The notes: generated from the sequence alone by a model not told the origin. 64,000 bases of DNA from Companilactobacillus nodensis DSM 19682 = JCM 14932 = NBRC 107160 (GCF_000615905.1 NZ_BAMN01000002.1:124001-188000), one strand, 5' to 3'; positions 19,074-27,228 are shown, counted from the stretch's first letter. Program-made: numbers and translations.

Positions 19074-20969
19074 ATGAAATTTAATATATGGGTTCAAAAA
19101 AATCAAAATAGAATGACTGCGGCAATCGCAATTTTAATCGTTGTCAGTTTCGCCGCAAAGTTTTTACACTTGCCAATGGTTGAAACACCAGCCATGATCA
19201 TCGCAAGTATCATCGGAGCTATTCCAGTATTCTTACATGCTTGGACAGCCTTGATGAATAAGGTTATCAGTATTGAACTACTAGTTACAATCGCCGTCAT
19301 CGGTGCTTTCGTAATCGGGGAATACGAAGAATCAGCCGTAGTTACATTCTTGTTCTTATTCGGTAGTTACTTGGAACAAAGAACTCTACAAAAGACTCGT
19401 TCCTCTGTTAAGAACTTGACACAAATGGCACCAACAACTGCCGAAGTTGTTGATGAAGATGGAAATATTTCTACAGTTGATGTTGATGACGTTGACGAAG
19501 GTGACCACGTAATCGTCAAACCCGGTGGTCAAATTCCTGTCGATGGCGTTATCGTCGAAGGTAAAGGATACATGAATGAAGCTTCGATCACTGGTGAATC
19601 AACACCAGTCGAGAAGTCTATCGGTGATAAGGTCTTCGCCGGTTCACTTACAGATAATGGTACTATCACTGTTGAAACAACTTCAGTCGGTGAAGATACA
19701 ACATTTGGTAAAATCATTGAACTTGTTGAAGAAGCTCAAGACAGTGCTTCTCCAGCCGCTAAGTTTATTGATAAATTTGCTACATACTACACACCAGCAG
19801 TTTTGGTTATCGGTATTCTAGTTTGGATCTTCACTCAAGATTTCCCATTAGCTATCACAGTTCTAGTTCTTGGATGCCCTGGTGCTTTGGTTATAGGTGC
19901 TCCAGTTTCAAACGTTGCTGGAATTGGTAACGGTGCTAAGAACGGTATCTTGATGAAGGGTGGTAACGCCGTAAACACCTTCTCAAAGGTTGATACATTG
20001 GTTCTAGATAAGACCGGTACGCTAACAACTGGTCAAATGAGTGTTACAGAATTGACTCACTTTGGTAGTGACAAAGAATCAGACATGGCATTGTTAAGTG
20101 CTGTTGAAGGAACATCAGATCACCCATTAGGTCGTGCAATCGTCAAATATATCACTGGTGAAAATGTCAAAGCCACAGCAGAACTTCCTGAACTAGATAC
20201 TGTTAAGGGTCAAGGTTTGCAAAGTGCTGACGCTGATATCTTAGTTGGTAATGAACGTCTGATGAAAGCTAATAACGTTGTTATTAGTGATGAAGCAAGA
20301 AAAGCTATGGATGCACGTGTCAACCAAGGAGATTCAATCGTCTTGATGGCCGTAAATAAAGAATTGAAGTTGGTTGTTGGTGTTAATGATCAACTCAGAC
20401 CAGATGCCTTTGAAGGATTAACAGCCTTGAAGAATGCTGGTATCAAGCGTGTTGTCATGCTTACTGGTGATAATAAGACTGCCGCTCAACATGTTGCAGA
20501 CAGATTACCAATTGATGAAGTTCACGCAGAATTATTACCTGAACAAAAAGTTGATTTTGTTAAGAAGTTTACTGATGAAGGACATCACGTTGCCTTCGTC
20601 GGGGATGGTATCAATGATTCTCCATCACTCGCTACAGCCGATATCGGAATTGGTATGGGTACAGGTACAGATGTTGCTATCGAAACAGCCGATGTTGTTT
20701 TGGTTAAATCAAGCTTTGATGCACTAGCACATGCTTATGTCTTAGCTAAGAAGACAGTTGCTAACACACAAGAAAATATCATCATTGCCGTAGGTACAGT
20801 TGCACTACTATTATTAGGTCTATTAGTTGGTGTTATTCACATGGCAAGTGGGATGTTTGTCCACGAATTCAGTATCTTGATCGTTATCTTCAACGCTATG
20901 AGATTATTAAGAATAAAATCTTTCAAAAAATCTCCAAAACTTGATGTAAATCAAGTTAAGACCGCATAA
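19074..20969 (+). CDS. Heavy-metal translocating P1B-type ATPase with CPG motif
   Basis: This 631-residue membrane pump exports (or moves) a metal cation using ATP. Four membrane segments precede the actuator domain (SITGESTPVEKS), then come a transmembrane GCPGALVIGAP, the phosphorylation site DKTGTLTTG, the nucleotide domain with the P1B marker DHPLG, MLTGDN and GDGINDSPSL. The intramembrane motif is CPG rather than CPC, SPC or CPH, so specificity cannot be read from it. There is no N-terminal metal-binding domain; a separate HMA protein follows. ATG 19074 has AGGAGGAAAG upstream. Linkage to Dps and an FLP-type regulator suggests iron or related metal balance under oxidative change. Confidence 0.88.
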   Translation: MKFNIWVQKNQNRMTAAIAILIVVSFAAKFLHLPMVETPAMIIASIIGAIPVFLHAWTALMNKVISIELLVTIAVIGAFVIGEYEESAVVTFLFLFGSYLEQRTLQKTRSSVKNLTQMAPTTAEVVDEDGNISTVDVDDVDEGDHVIVKPGGQIPVDGVIVEGKGYMNEASITGESTPVEKSIGDKVFAGSLTDNGTITVETTSVGEDTTFGKIIELVEEAQDSASPAAKFIDKFATYYTPAVLVIGILVWIFTQDFPLAITVLVLGCPGALVIGAPVSNVAGIGNGAKNGILMKGGNAVNTFSKVDTLVLDKTGTLTTGQMSVTELTHFGSDKESDMALLSAVEGTSDHPLGRAIVKYITGENVKATAELPELDTVKGQGLQSADADILVGNERLMKANNVVISDEARKAMDARVNQGDSIVLMAVNKELKLVVGVNDQLRPDAFEGLTALKNAGIKRVVMLTGDNKTAAQHVADRLPIDEVHAELLPEQKVDFVKKFTDEGHHVAFVGDGINDSPSLATADIGIGMGTGTDVAIETADVVLVKSSFDALAHAYVLAKKTVANTQENIIIAVGTVALLLLGLLVGVIHMASGMFVHEFSILIVIFNAMRLLRIKSFKKSPKLDVNQVKTA

Positions 20970-20982
20970 AAGATACTAGTAT
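20938..20982 (+). promoter_or_regulatory. Second FNR/FLP-type box and promoter of HMA-dps
   Basis: AACTTGATGTAAATCAAGTT (20938-20957) is a perfect 7+7 inverted repeat inside the last codons of the ATPase gene. TAGTAT (20977-20982) is a -10 at exactly the same 19-nt distance as in the ATPase promoter. This argues that both are real sites of one regulator. Confidence 0.75.
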
Positions 20983-21025
20983 ATAACTTGTAAGTTAGTT
21001 AAAGATATTTAGGAGGAACTTAAAT

Positions 21026-21256
21026 ATGGCAAAAGTAGTATTACAATTAGGCGAATTAACATGCCCATCATGTATGACAAAAATTCAAAAAGCAGTTTCA
21101 AATCAAGACGGAGTTTCAGATGTTAAAGTTATGTTCAATGCCGGCAAAGTAAAAGCTAACATTGATGAATCAAAAGTTTCAGGTGAAGATCTAGGTAAAG
21201 TTATTACTGAATTAGGATATGAAGTTAAGAAAATCAAGACAAAGGAAGTTGCATAA
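21026..21256 (+). CDS. HMA-domain heavy-metal-associated protein
   Basis: The 76-residue protein is a single ferredoxin-like HMA fold. GELTCPSCMTKIQKAV near the N-terminus carries the CxxC metal-binding pair and the rest shows the beta-alpha-beta pattern ending in GYEVKK. Such CopZ-like proteins bind and deliver soft or transition metals, most often copper, to a P1B ATPase. The start follows AGGAGGAACTTAAAT. It overlaps the dps start by 1 nt and lies 56 nt after the ATPase. Confidence 0.88.
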   Translation: MAKVVLQLGELTCPSCMTKIQKAVSNQDGVSDVKVMFNAGKVKANIDESKVSGEDLGKVITELGYEVKKIKTKEVA

Positions 21257-21813
21257 TGACAGAATTAACAATTGACGAGAAGTTTGCTGCAGAACAAAAA
21301 CAAGCTGACGCTGATCACCACAAACCCACAGCTGGAGCAATGACTGGACACATCGTTTCTAATCACGCTTATATCAACGTTAAATTGCACCAATTAAAGT
21401 GGTTCGTTAAGGGACCAAATGCTGAGAACTACAAGGCAGTTTTGAGTGATACGATCGATGAAAACAATGCTTGGTTCGACAAGATTGCTGACCAATTGTT
21501 AGATGAAGGCGAGTTACCACCATCAACAATGAAGGAATACTCAGACTACACAATGATCGAAGAAAATGGTGCTAACAAGTATTTGGATGCTGAAAGCATG
21601 ATTCAAACTGTTGTTAATGATTTTGCAACTGACAATATGTTTGTCACACGTGCAATCAAGTTGGCACAAAACGAAGATCGTCCATTTATGGCACAAGTTC
21701 TAGTTGAGTTGCTTGGCTGGAACAATCATCAAATTCGTATTTATCAAGCTTTACTTGGTAATGATGCTAAGGCTGGATTTGAAGAAGACGATGATGATGA
21801 CGACGAAGATTAG
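21256..21813 (+). CDS. dps: Dps-family ferritin-like protein
   Basis: The 185-residue protein is a Dps/miniferritin that oxidises and stores Fe(II) and protects DNA. NVKLHQLKWFVKGPN (near residue 45) holds the ferroxidase His region, and NNAWFDKIADQLLDEGE the conserved helix B. It is longer than common 150-175-residue Dps because of an Asp/Glu tail (EEDDDDDDED) and an N-terminal Lys/His-rich extension. It is coupled to the HMA gene by a 1-nt overlap. No plain terminator follows; large folded elements fill the next 690 nt. Confidence 0.87.
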   Translation: MTELTIDEKFAAEQKQADADHHKPTAGAMTGHIVSNHAYINVKLHQLKWFVKGPNAENYKAVLSDTIDENNAWFDKIADQLLDEGELPPSTMKEYSDYTMIEENGANKYLDAESMIQTVVNDFATDNMFVTRAIKLAQNEDRPFMAQVLVELLGWNNHQIRIYQALLGNDAKAGFEEDDDDDDED

Positions 21814-21821
21814 AGAGTGCA

Positions 21822-21919
21822 GGAAGGGCGGTCAGCTCCTGAGCATAGCCTAGGTAATTAAATGATGCGGTTTGTGCATCCTTTAATTATCGTAGCTAAG
21901 CGGAGGGAGTTGTCCTTCC
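21822..21919. repeat. 98-nt rod-like hairpin downstream of dps
   Basis: Nested arms pair in order: GGAAGG/CCTTCC, CAGCTCC/GGAGTTG, GC-TAGC/GCTA-GC, GGTAATTAAA/TTTAATTATC and GATGC/GCATC, with tip GGTTTGT. No T-run follows. It may act as an mRNA 3' end or as a palindromic repeat. It is different in sequence from the three-armed elements nearby. Confidence 0.6.
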
Positions 21920-21931
21920 GGAACTCGTTTT

Positions 21932-22023
21932 AGAACCGGATAAAAATGGTAAAGTTTACTATAGATATTAGTTGATAGAAGGGCTTAGTTGGTCCTTCTA
22001 TTGCTGTATTCTGATATTCCGGT
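21932..22023. repeat. Second nested hairpin downstream of dps
   Basis: GAACCGGA at the left end pairs with TCCGGTTC at the right end. An inner hairpin ATAGAAGG/CCTTCTAT lies inside. It stands between the rod hairpin and three-armed element I. Confidence 0.5.
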
Positions 22024-22026
22024 TCC

Positions 22027-22176
22027 GAGATATTTAACCTGCCGTGGGGACCGGTTCGAGCCTCGGTCTCGAACCTCGACTTGAAGCTTTTCTTCGAAAA
22101 TCTTCAAGCTCGTCCCGTGGTGTAAGAACGGAAGTTCACCGTTCTTACACCACTTTCACGGCCGGATAAATATCTC
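22027..22176 (+). repeat. Three-armed folded element, copy I (forward)
   Basis: The outer stem GAGATATTTAACC/GGATAAATATCTC continues into GCCGTG (22041)/CACGGC (22157). Three hairpin arms lie inside: GGTTCGAG/CTCGAACC (22053-22075), CTTGAAG/CTTCAAG (22080-22108) and a perfect 15-bp GTGGTGTAAGAACGG/CCGTTCTTACACCAC (22117-22153). It matches copy IV in reverse complement. Confidence 0.7.
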
Positions 22177-22305
22177 TCCACCTCCATTTCTTGTAAGTTG
22201 TATTTAGATTCAAAGTAGTTTTCAGAATAGTAGTTGAGCAAGAAAATAGTTAAATACTCCTTAAGTTAGTAGTGTTATAAGCGAATAGAAGTATATTGAT
22301 ATTTA

Positions 22306-22483
22306 GCCGGAGGTAGGGAGTGATGTACCAGCAGTGTTAGTGGTGTTGAACGGCGGGTTACCGTTCTTACAGCACAGGATGTCTTTTGAAAGCTGCTAGT
22401 TTGTGCAGAGTTCAAAAGCAAGACTTCAGACCTTGGCTGAAGTCGGTCCCACAGCAGGTACAATCACTTCCAACCGGAGGCGG
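22306..22483 (-). repeat. Three-armed folded element, copy II (reverse)
   Basis: The outer stem GGGAGTGATGTACC (22316)/GGTACAATCACTTCC (22457) encloses arms GTGGTGTTGAACGG/CCGTTCTTACAGCAC, CTTTTGAA/TTCAAAAG and GACTTCAG/CTGAAGTC. Its order of arms is the reverse complement of copies I and III. It ends 20 nt before the regulator gene. Confidence 0.65.
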
Positions 22484-22503
22484 CAAAAGAAAAGAGGAAT
22501 AAC

Positions 22504-23189
22504 ATGGCACATCTAGCTCATAATCACACAGCTGAGGATTGTGTGGAATTAGTAACGATTTTTCAATCGTTATCTGAAGAAGATACAAGTACAGTTGCTT
22601 CATTAGTTTCAGACAAACACTATGAAAGTGGCGAATACATTTATCAAGCTGGCGATCCTGCAGATGCTTTGACAATTGTGGCGCATGGACAAGCTAAGGT
22701 TTTCCAATTAGCTTCTAATGGAAAAGAACAAATGTTGAGAATCCTGCAGACTGGTGATTTTGACGGAGAAGCCGCACTTTTCAGTAATGAAGATCGAGGT
22801 AGTTTTGCTCAAGCTTTGATGGACACGGACGTTTGTCAGATCAAACGTAGTGATTTTCAGAAGTTGATGAAGTCATCACCAGAATTGGCTGTTAATATGG
22901 TCAATGCCTTTGGACAACGGATCGTTCAACTTGAACAACAGACTACTGAGCCGCAACTTCAAGTGTTGAAAGCCGCTTGGCCAGTTACTTGTTAGAAACT
23001 GGTGCCGGTTTGAAGCAGGATGAATTTGAATTACCTTTGAAGAAAAAAGATATTGCGACTTATCTGGGAACGACTCCAGAAACAATCAGTCGCAAGCTGA
23101 GTTCGTTGGCTAAGGATGAATTGATCGAGAAGAAGTCTAATACTTTGATCAAGATTCTGGATGCTGATGGATTGGCTATGGTTGAATAA
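22504..23189 (+). pseudogene. FLP-type Crp/Fnr transcription regulator, frameshifted
   Basis: Frame one (22504-22995) gives the cyclic-nucleotide-like beta-barrel: YIYQAGDPADALTIVAHG, GDFDGEAALFS, then the dimer helix. The HTH (KKKDIATYLGTTPETISRKLSSL) is in another frame ending at 23189. One added base at the CC doublet 22973-22974 joins them as LKA-R-LASYLLETG and gives about 228 residues. Cys13 and Cys111 have nearly the same spacing as the redox Cys pair of lactobacillar FLP proteins. The start follows GAGGAAT. The two FNR-like boxes upstream are its likely targets. If the frameshift is real, DNA binding is lost. Confidence 0.82.
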
Positions 23190-23210
23190 TTAGTAATATA
23201 TTTTTACATC

Positions 23211-23252
23211 AAAAAATGGAGCTAACTCGATTATGAGTTAACTCCATTTTTG
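23211..23252. terminator. Bidirectional terminator between regulator and VOC gene
   Basis: AAAAAATGGAG-TTAACTC type stem: ATGGAGCTAACTC pairs with GAGTTAACTCCAT, loop GATTAT, with A and T runs on the two sides. It suits the convergent genes. Confidence 0.85.
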
Positions 23253-23311
23253 TGTGTAATACGGAAATATTTGACAGTACATCACATTGCATCAGGATAT
23301 TTGATGAACCA

Positions 23312-23773
23312 TTATGAATGGTCGACACTTTGTGACCAAGGAGATGTGTGCAACATCCAATTGATACCGTACTTATCAGTGAAGCCACCCATCTTGCCAC
23401 CCCAGAATTGTTCAGCAAATGGCATCGTGATGTTTACTTGTCCTGATTCTTCTAGGTGTTTGTAGAATTCGTCGGCAGCTTTGGCACTTTCTGGATCTTC
23501 ACTATTGATATCTAACAATAATGATACTTGTCCAGATGGTTCTGCGTTGCCGGTGAAGGCGTCAGCACATTCGATTTTCATGCCAAGAATCGTGAAGCCA
23601 GCGTGCATAGTCATGCTCTCTAAATCAGCATCTTCAGGGACACCGAATTGCTTGGCTTGTTCAGACTTGGGGCTCAGACGGTATACTTCAGTGGCTCCGA
23701 AGACGTCTTGGTAATATTCAATAGCTTCTTTGGCATTTTTGAAAGCTAAGTATGGGTAAATTTGTGATTGCAT
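23312..23773 (-). CDS. VOC-family (PhnB-like glyoxalase fold) protein
   Basis: The roughly 153-residue protein has the PhnB/VOC pattern: QIYPYLAFKNAKEAIEYYQDVFGA at the N-terminus, a middle MTMHAGFTILG strand, and PFAEQFWGGKMGGFTDKYGINWML near the end. PhnB-like proteins are bound to diverse small molecules and no substrate can be named. ATG 23773 (MQSQIYPYL) is chosen since GGAGATGATTCGA precedes it; earlier in-frame ATG codons lack a site. It is a single gene. Confidence 0.8.
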   Translation of the reverse strand: MQSQIYPYLAFKNAKEAIEYYQDVFGATEVYRLSPKSEQAKQFGVPEDADLESMTMHAGFTILGMKIECADAFTGNAEPSGQVSLLLDINSEDPESAKAADEFYKHLEESGQVNITMPFAEQFWGGKMGGFTDKYGINWMLHTSPWSQSVDHS

Positions 23774-23968
23774 TCGAATCATCTCCATAATCATTTTTAT
23801 GACCAAATTGTACCAGATAAACTATACGAAATGTCTAAAAATGTAATATTTATTATTCAATGATGAATTGTATGATATCAACGTTTGTGGGGCCTCGAAT
23901 AAGTTATAATTTTTGAATTATCTTTATAAAAATGGTAATATTATTTAACTAAAATTTTCGAGGTGGAC

Positions 23969-26275
23969 ATGACGGAAAAATCTAAAGTTAAACAATTAGA
24001 TGAAAAAATGATTGAACAAGAGCATCTTGACGATGTTGTTCAAAAAATCAAAACTTCTGAAAAAAAGCTCCAAGATCATATTGATATTGCGGAAGATGAT
24101 TTGAAAGTTATCAATGGCGCTTTCGATGATATTCATGTCGGTATGGATGGCGATGCTATCTCGATGGATTCGGCACTTTCGATCCATGCACAACAACAGA
24201 TGCTCGATGAGCGTAATAACAGTTGGCAACAATCAAAGCAGCGTTTGGGAATTCTGAAGAAGTTGGAAAAGAATCCATTCTTTGCTCGATTGGACTTCCA
24301 GGAAAAAGGTGAACCAAAGCGTGAGACGATTTATATTGGTCTGAGTTCTTTCACGGACAAGACTGATCACTTCTTGGTCTACGATTGGCGTGCGCCGATT
24401 TCTAGTATTTACTATGATGGTAAGCTCGGTGATGTTGAATACCAAACACCAGATGGCTTGCAAAACGTTGACTTATTTTTGAAACGTCAATTCTTAGTTG
24501 AGAATGGTAAGATTCAAGCTTATTTTGACACGCAGGAAACTATCGGTGATCAAATGTTGCTGGAAGTTCTTGATGGTAAATCTTCGACGCATATGAAGGG
24601 TATCGTTAAGACCATTCAGGCGGAACAAAACAAAATCATTCGTGATACCAAGTCGAAATTATTGTTTGTCCAAGGTGCTGCCGGTTCTGGTAAGACTTCA
24701 GCTATTTTGCAACGGATCGCGTTTCTTCTATATAGATATCGTGGGACTTTGACTTCTAGTCAAGTGGTTATGTTCAGTCCGAACATGCTATTCAACGATT
24801 ATATTCAAGATGTTCTACCAGAAATGGGTGAACAGAACATGGTGCAAATGACATATGCACAATATTTGTCACGTCGTTTGCCTAATATTTCGGTTGAGAA
24901 TCTTTCCCAACAATTTGAAAAACAAGAAGATCCAGTTAAGAAAAATATTTCGAAGTTTGTTTCGGATATTGAGTTCTTTAAGATTCTGACCAACTATGGG
25001 AAGTTACTTAACCAAAGTGGTGTCAGCTTCAAGAATATCAAGTTCCAAGGCAATATCTTTATTCCTAAGGAAAAAATTGCGGAGATCTATTACAGCTTCG
25101 GTCCACAATATAATCTGGGCAATCGACTAGATGCGACTGTTGAACGTCTTCAAAAAATGTTGCGTCGTAAAGTGGGTTCAGAGATGCGCTCGAAGTGGGT
25201 CTCAGAACAGATCGAGGACTTGAGTCAGGAACAATTGAAGATGCTCTACAATACTGCCGATCAAGAGTTCAAAAACGGTGATGAAGAGCATAAGTTCTTA
25301 GCTCGTAAGATCGTTATGGCAGCGATGCAAAAAGTTTATAGTCAGATCATTCACTTACGATTCTTGAATGTCTCGACTAATTACTTGAACTTCTTGAAGG
25401 CTGTACCTAAGATCGCGGACTTGAAGAAGCATGGTATCAGTGAAGCACAATGGCATCAGTATGTTGATGACTTCGTTGATTTGTTCAATCACAAGCAGAT
25501 CTCGATGGATGACCTGAGTCCATATTTGTACTTGTACGATATGGTGACTGGTAAACATGGAGAACTCGATATGAAGTTTGTCTTCATTGATGAGATTCAG
25601 GATTACACACCATTCCAATTAGCATACTTAAAGGACAAGTTCCCAAGAGCTCGTTACACAATGTTGGGTGACTTGAATCAATCGATCTTTACTAAGAAGA
25701 ACAGCCAGACATTATTGTCAGAGGTTCAAAGCTTATTCAATGCGGATGAAACACGTGTTGTGCAATTGACACATTCATACCGTTCAACTAAGCAGATCAC
25801 TGATTATACCAAGGCAATTTTGACTAACGGACAAAAGATCGAACCATTTAATCGTGAGGGTGATTTGCCTAATCTATTGATGGCGCAAGATACCAAGGAA
25901 TCCCTACAACAAGTTATTGGTCAGTTAAATTCGAATAATAAAAAGAATTATACAACTGCTATCATAACCAAGTCGTTAGAGGAATCAGAACAAGTTCAGA
26001 AGATGCTAGAGGATTCTGGTGTTGAATCCACTTGGATCAGATCTGAGAATCAACGTTTGGCGACTGGTACGATTGTTCTACCATCATACTTAGCTAAGGG
26101 ACTAGAATTCGATGCCGTTATTATGTGGAACGCTTCGAGGGATAGATTCGATGAAGACGAGCAACAACTTGTCTACACGATCACATCACGTGCCATGCAC
26201 CGCTTAACTATTGCCGCAATTGGTGGATTAACACAATTGTTGGAACGTGTACCTGAAAAATATTATACAAAATAA
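23969..26275 (+). CDS. helD: HelD-like SF1 helicase/RNA polymerase recycling factor
   Basis: The 768-residue protein has an N-terminal coiled-coil region (residues 5-70), then a UvrD-like ATPase split by a long insertion, the HelD layout. GAAGSGKTSAILQRIAFLLY near residue 245 is Walker A, FIDEIQDYTPFQLAYL Walker B, GDLNQSIF motif III, and LAKGLEFDAVIMWN and VYTITSRAMHRL are late motifs. HelD removes stalled RNA polymerase from DNA. The start ATG follows GAGG with a 5-nt gap; a GTG two codons earlier is possible. A GCTGCC-type terminator follows. Confidence 0.88.
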   Translation: MTEKSKVKQLDEKMIEQEHLDDVVQKIKTSEKKLQDHIDIAEDDLKVINGAFDDIHVGMDGDAISMDSALSIHAQQQMLDERNNSWQQSKQRLGILKKLEKNPFFARLDFQEKGEPKRETIYIGLSSFTDKTDHFLVYDWRAPISSIYYDGKLGDVEYQTPDGLQNVDLFLKRQFLVENGKIQAYFDTQETIGDQMLLEVLDGKSSTHMKGIVKTIQAEQNKIIRDTKSKLLFVQGAAGSGKTSAILQRIAFLLYRYRGTLTSSQVVMFSPNMLFNDYIQDVLPEMGEQNMVQMTYAQYLSRRLPNISVENLSQQFEKQEDPVKKNISKFVSDIEFFKILTNYGKLLNQSGVSFKNIKFQGNIFIPKEKIAEIYYSFGPQYNLGNRLDATVERLQKMLRRKVGSEMRSKWVSEQIEDLSQEQLKMLYNTADQEFKNGDEEHKFLARKIVMAAMQKVYSQIIHLRFLNVSTNYLNFLKAVPKIADLKKHGISEAQWHQYVDDFVDLFNHKQISMDDLSPYLYLYDMVTGKHGELDMKFVFIDEIQDYTPFQLAYLKDKFPRARYTMLGDLNQSIFTKKNSQTLLSEVQSLFNADETRVVQLTHSYRSTKQITDYTKAILTNGQKIEPFNREGDLPNLLMAQDTKESLQQVIGQLNSNNKKNYTTAIITKSLEESEQVQKMLEDSGVESTWIRSENQRLATGTIVLPSYLAKGLEFDAVIMWNASRDRFDEDEQQLVYTITSRAMHRLTIAAIGGLTQLLERVPEKYYTK

Positions 26276-26691
26276 TTTTTTGAGAAATCAAAAGAGGCAG
26301 CCGTCTTCGTGACAGCTGCCTTTTTCATTAGCTTAATTTTTTTAATGTGAAGGACCGGTTGGAAGTCTTCCAGTCTACTTTGATTTGGTGCAAATTTTAC
26401 ATAAATTTTTAATAAAATATTCTGTTTAGTTTTTCCTATAAAGAAGGACCCTTGATCATCGCTACCTTGAAGATCAGTTAGTTTTTGTAGTTTCAAGTAA
26501 GGATGGTTTTGAAGATAAGTCTTCGTTTGTTGATTGTCTCCATATTTGGCGGAGTCATTGCTATCTAGGACAGTCGTGGCTTCACGGAAAGCACGATCAC
26601 GAACAGCTACATCGGATGAAAACAGCAGTGTCACTGGTATCAAGGCGATGAAGAAGATAGTAACTATGGTAGATACTATTATTTTGTTCAT
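26263..26691 (-). CDS. Small membrane-anchored or secreted protein, unknown function
   Basis: I do not recognise the family. The 142-residue protein begins MNKIIVSTIVTIFFIALIPVTLLF, a signal anchor or signal peptide, followed by a polar domain with no cysteines. ATG 26691 has GGAG about 9 nt upstream. Its 3' end overlaps the helD stop by 13 nt, and its last codons are the other strand of the helD terminator. That is odd and suggests the original C-terminus may have been different. Confidence 0.55.
   Translation of the reverse strand: MNKIIVSTIVTIFFIALIPVTLLFSSDVAVRDRAFREATTVLDSNDSAKYGDNQQTKTYLQNHPYLKLQKLTDLQGSDDQGSFFIGKTKQNILLKIYVKFAPNQSRLEDFQPVLHIKKIKLMKKAAVTKTAASFDFSKNYFV
26291..26325 (+). 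terminator. helD terminator
   Basis: AGGCAGC (26295-26301) pairs with GCTGCCT (26315-26321), followed by TTTT. It lies inside the 3' end of the opposite-strand gene. Confidence 0.75.
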
Positions 26692-26795
26692 AATATTCAC
26701 TCCATGGTCGTATTCTTCCGACTACATGCTACCACGGATTTGTTACAGTGGATTATTTAAGTTTTTTTGGAATTTATTATTATTTTTTTGCCTAT

Positions 26796-26960
26796 GGTTG
26801 GAAGTGATGGACCGCTGTGGGACCGACTTCAGCCGAAAGGCGGTCTGAAGCCTCGCTTTTGAACTTCGCACAAACCTCGAATTTCAAAAACGTCCTGTGC
26901 TGTAAGTCCGGAAGACCACCGTCCAACAGCACTGTCACTGCGGGTCCATCACTTCCAACC
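26796..26960 (+). repeat. Three-armed folded element, copy III (forward)
   Basis: The ends GGTTGGAAGTGATGGACC (26796-26813) and GGTCCATCACTTCCAACC (26943-26960) are an exact 18-bp inverted repeat. Inside are GCTGTG/CACTGC (one mismatch) and arms CTTCAGCC-GAAA-GGC..CTGAAG, TTTTGAA/TTCAAAA and GTGCTGT/ACAGCAC. It is the reverse complement relative of copy II. Confidence 0.7.
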
Positions 26961-27039
26961 TCCGGCTAGTATGGATATCTATGTAGTTTTAAATATCTAA
27001 TATAGTATCAAATTAAGAGGTCTCTTAGCTGAAGGTGGA

Positions 27040-27171
27040 GAAAAATTATACCAGCCGTGAGTGTGGCGGGACGCCACAGGACGAGCTTTGAAATTTGCGA
27101 ACTATGCAAAGTTCAAAGTCGAGGTGAGAGACCACGGCTCGAACCGGTCCCCACGGCAGGTATGATTTTTC
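27040..27171 (-). repeat. Three-armed folded element, copy IV (reverse)
   Basis: The outer stem GAAAAATTATACC/GGTATGATTTTTC continues with GCCGTG (27054)/CACGGC (27152). Arms are TGTGGCG/CGCCACA, CTTTGAA/TTCAAAG and a weaker GGT..GAG/CTC..ACC. GCTCGAACCGGTCCCCACGG is shared with copy I in reverse complement. Between copies III and IV lie 79 nt with no gene. Confidence 0.7.
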
Positions 27172-27228
27172 GTAACCGGAAGCGGACAACCAACCCAACA
27201 AAAAAGCCGAAGCATAAGCTTCGACCCT

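Noticed and set aside
22027-22176. Cloverleaf with GGTTCGAG could be a tRNA-like gene
   Set aside because: Arm lengths, order and the missing 7-bp acceptor with anticodon loop do not fit a tRNA; GGTTCGAG here is one side of a hairpin and not a T-loop.
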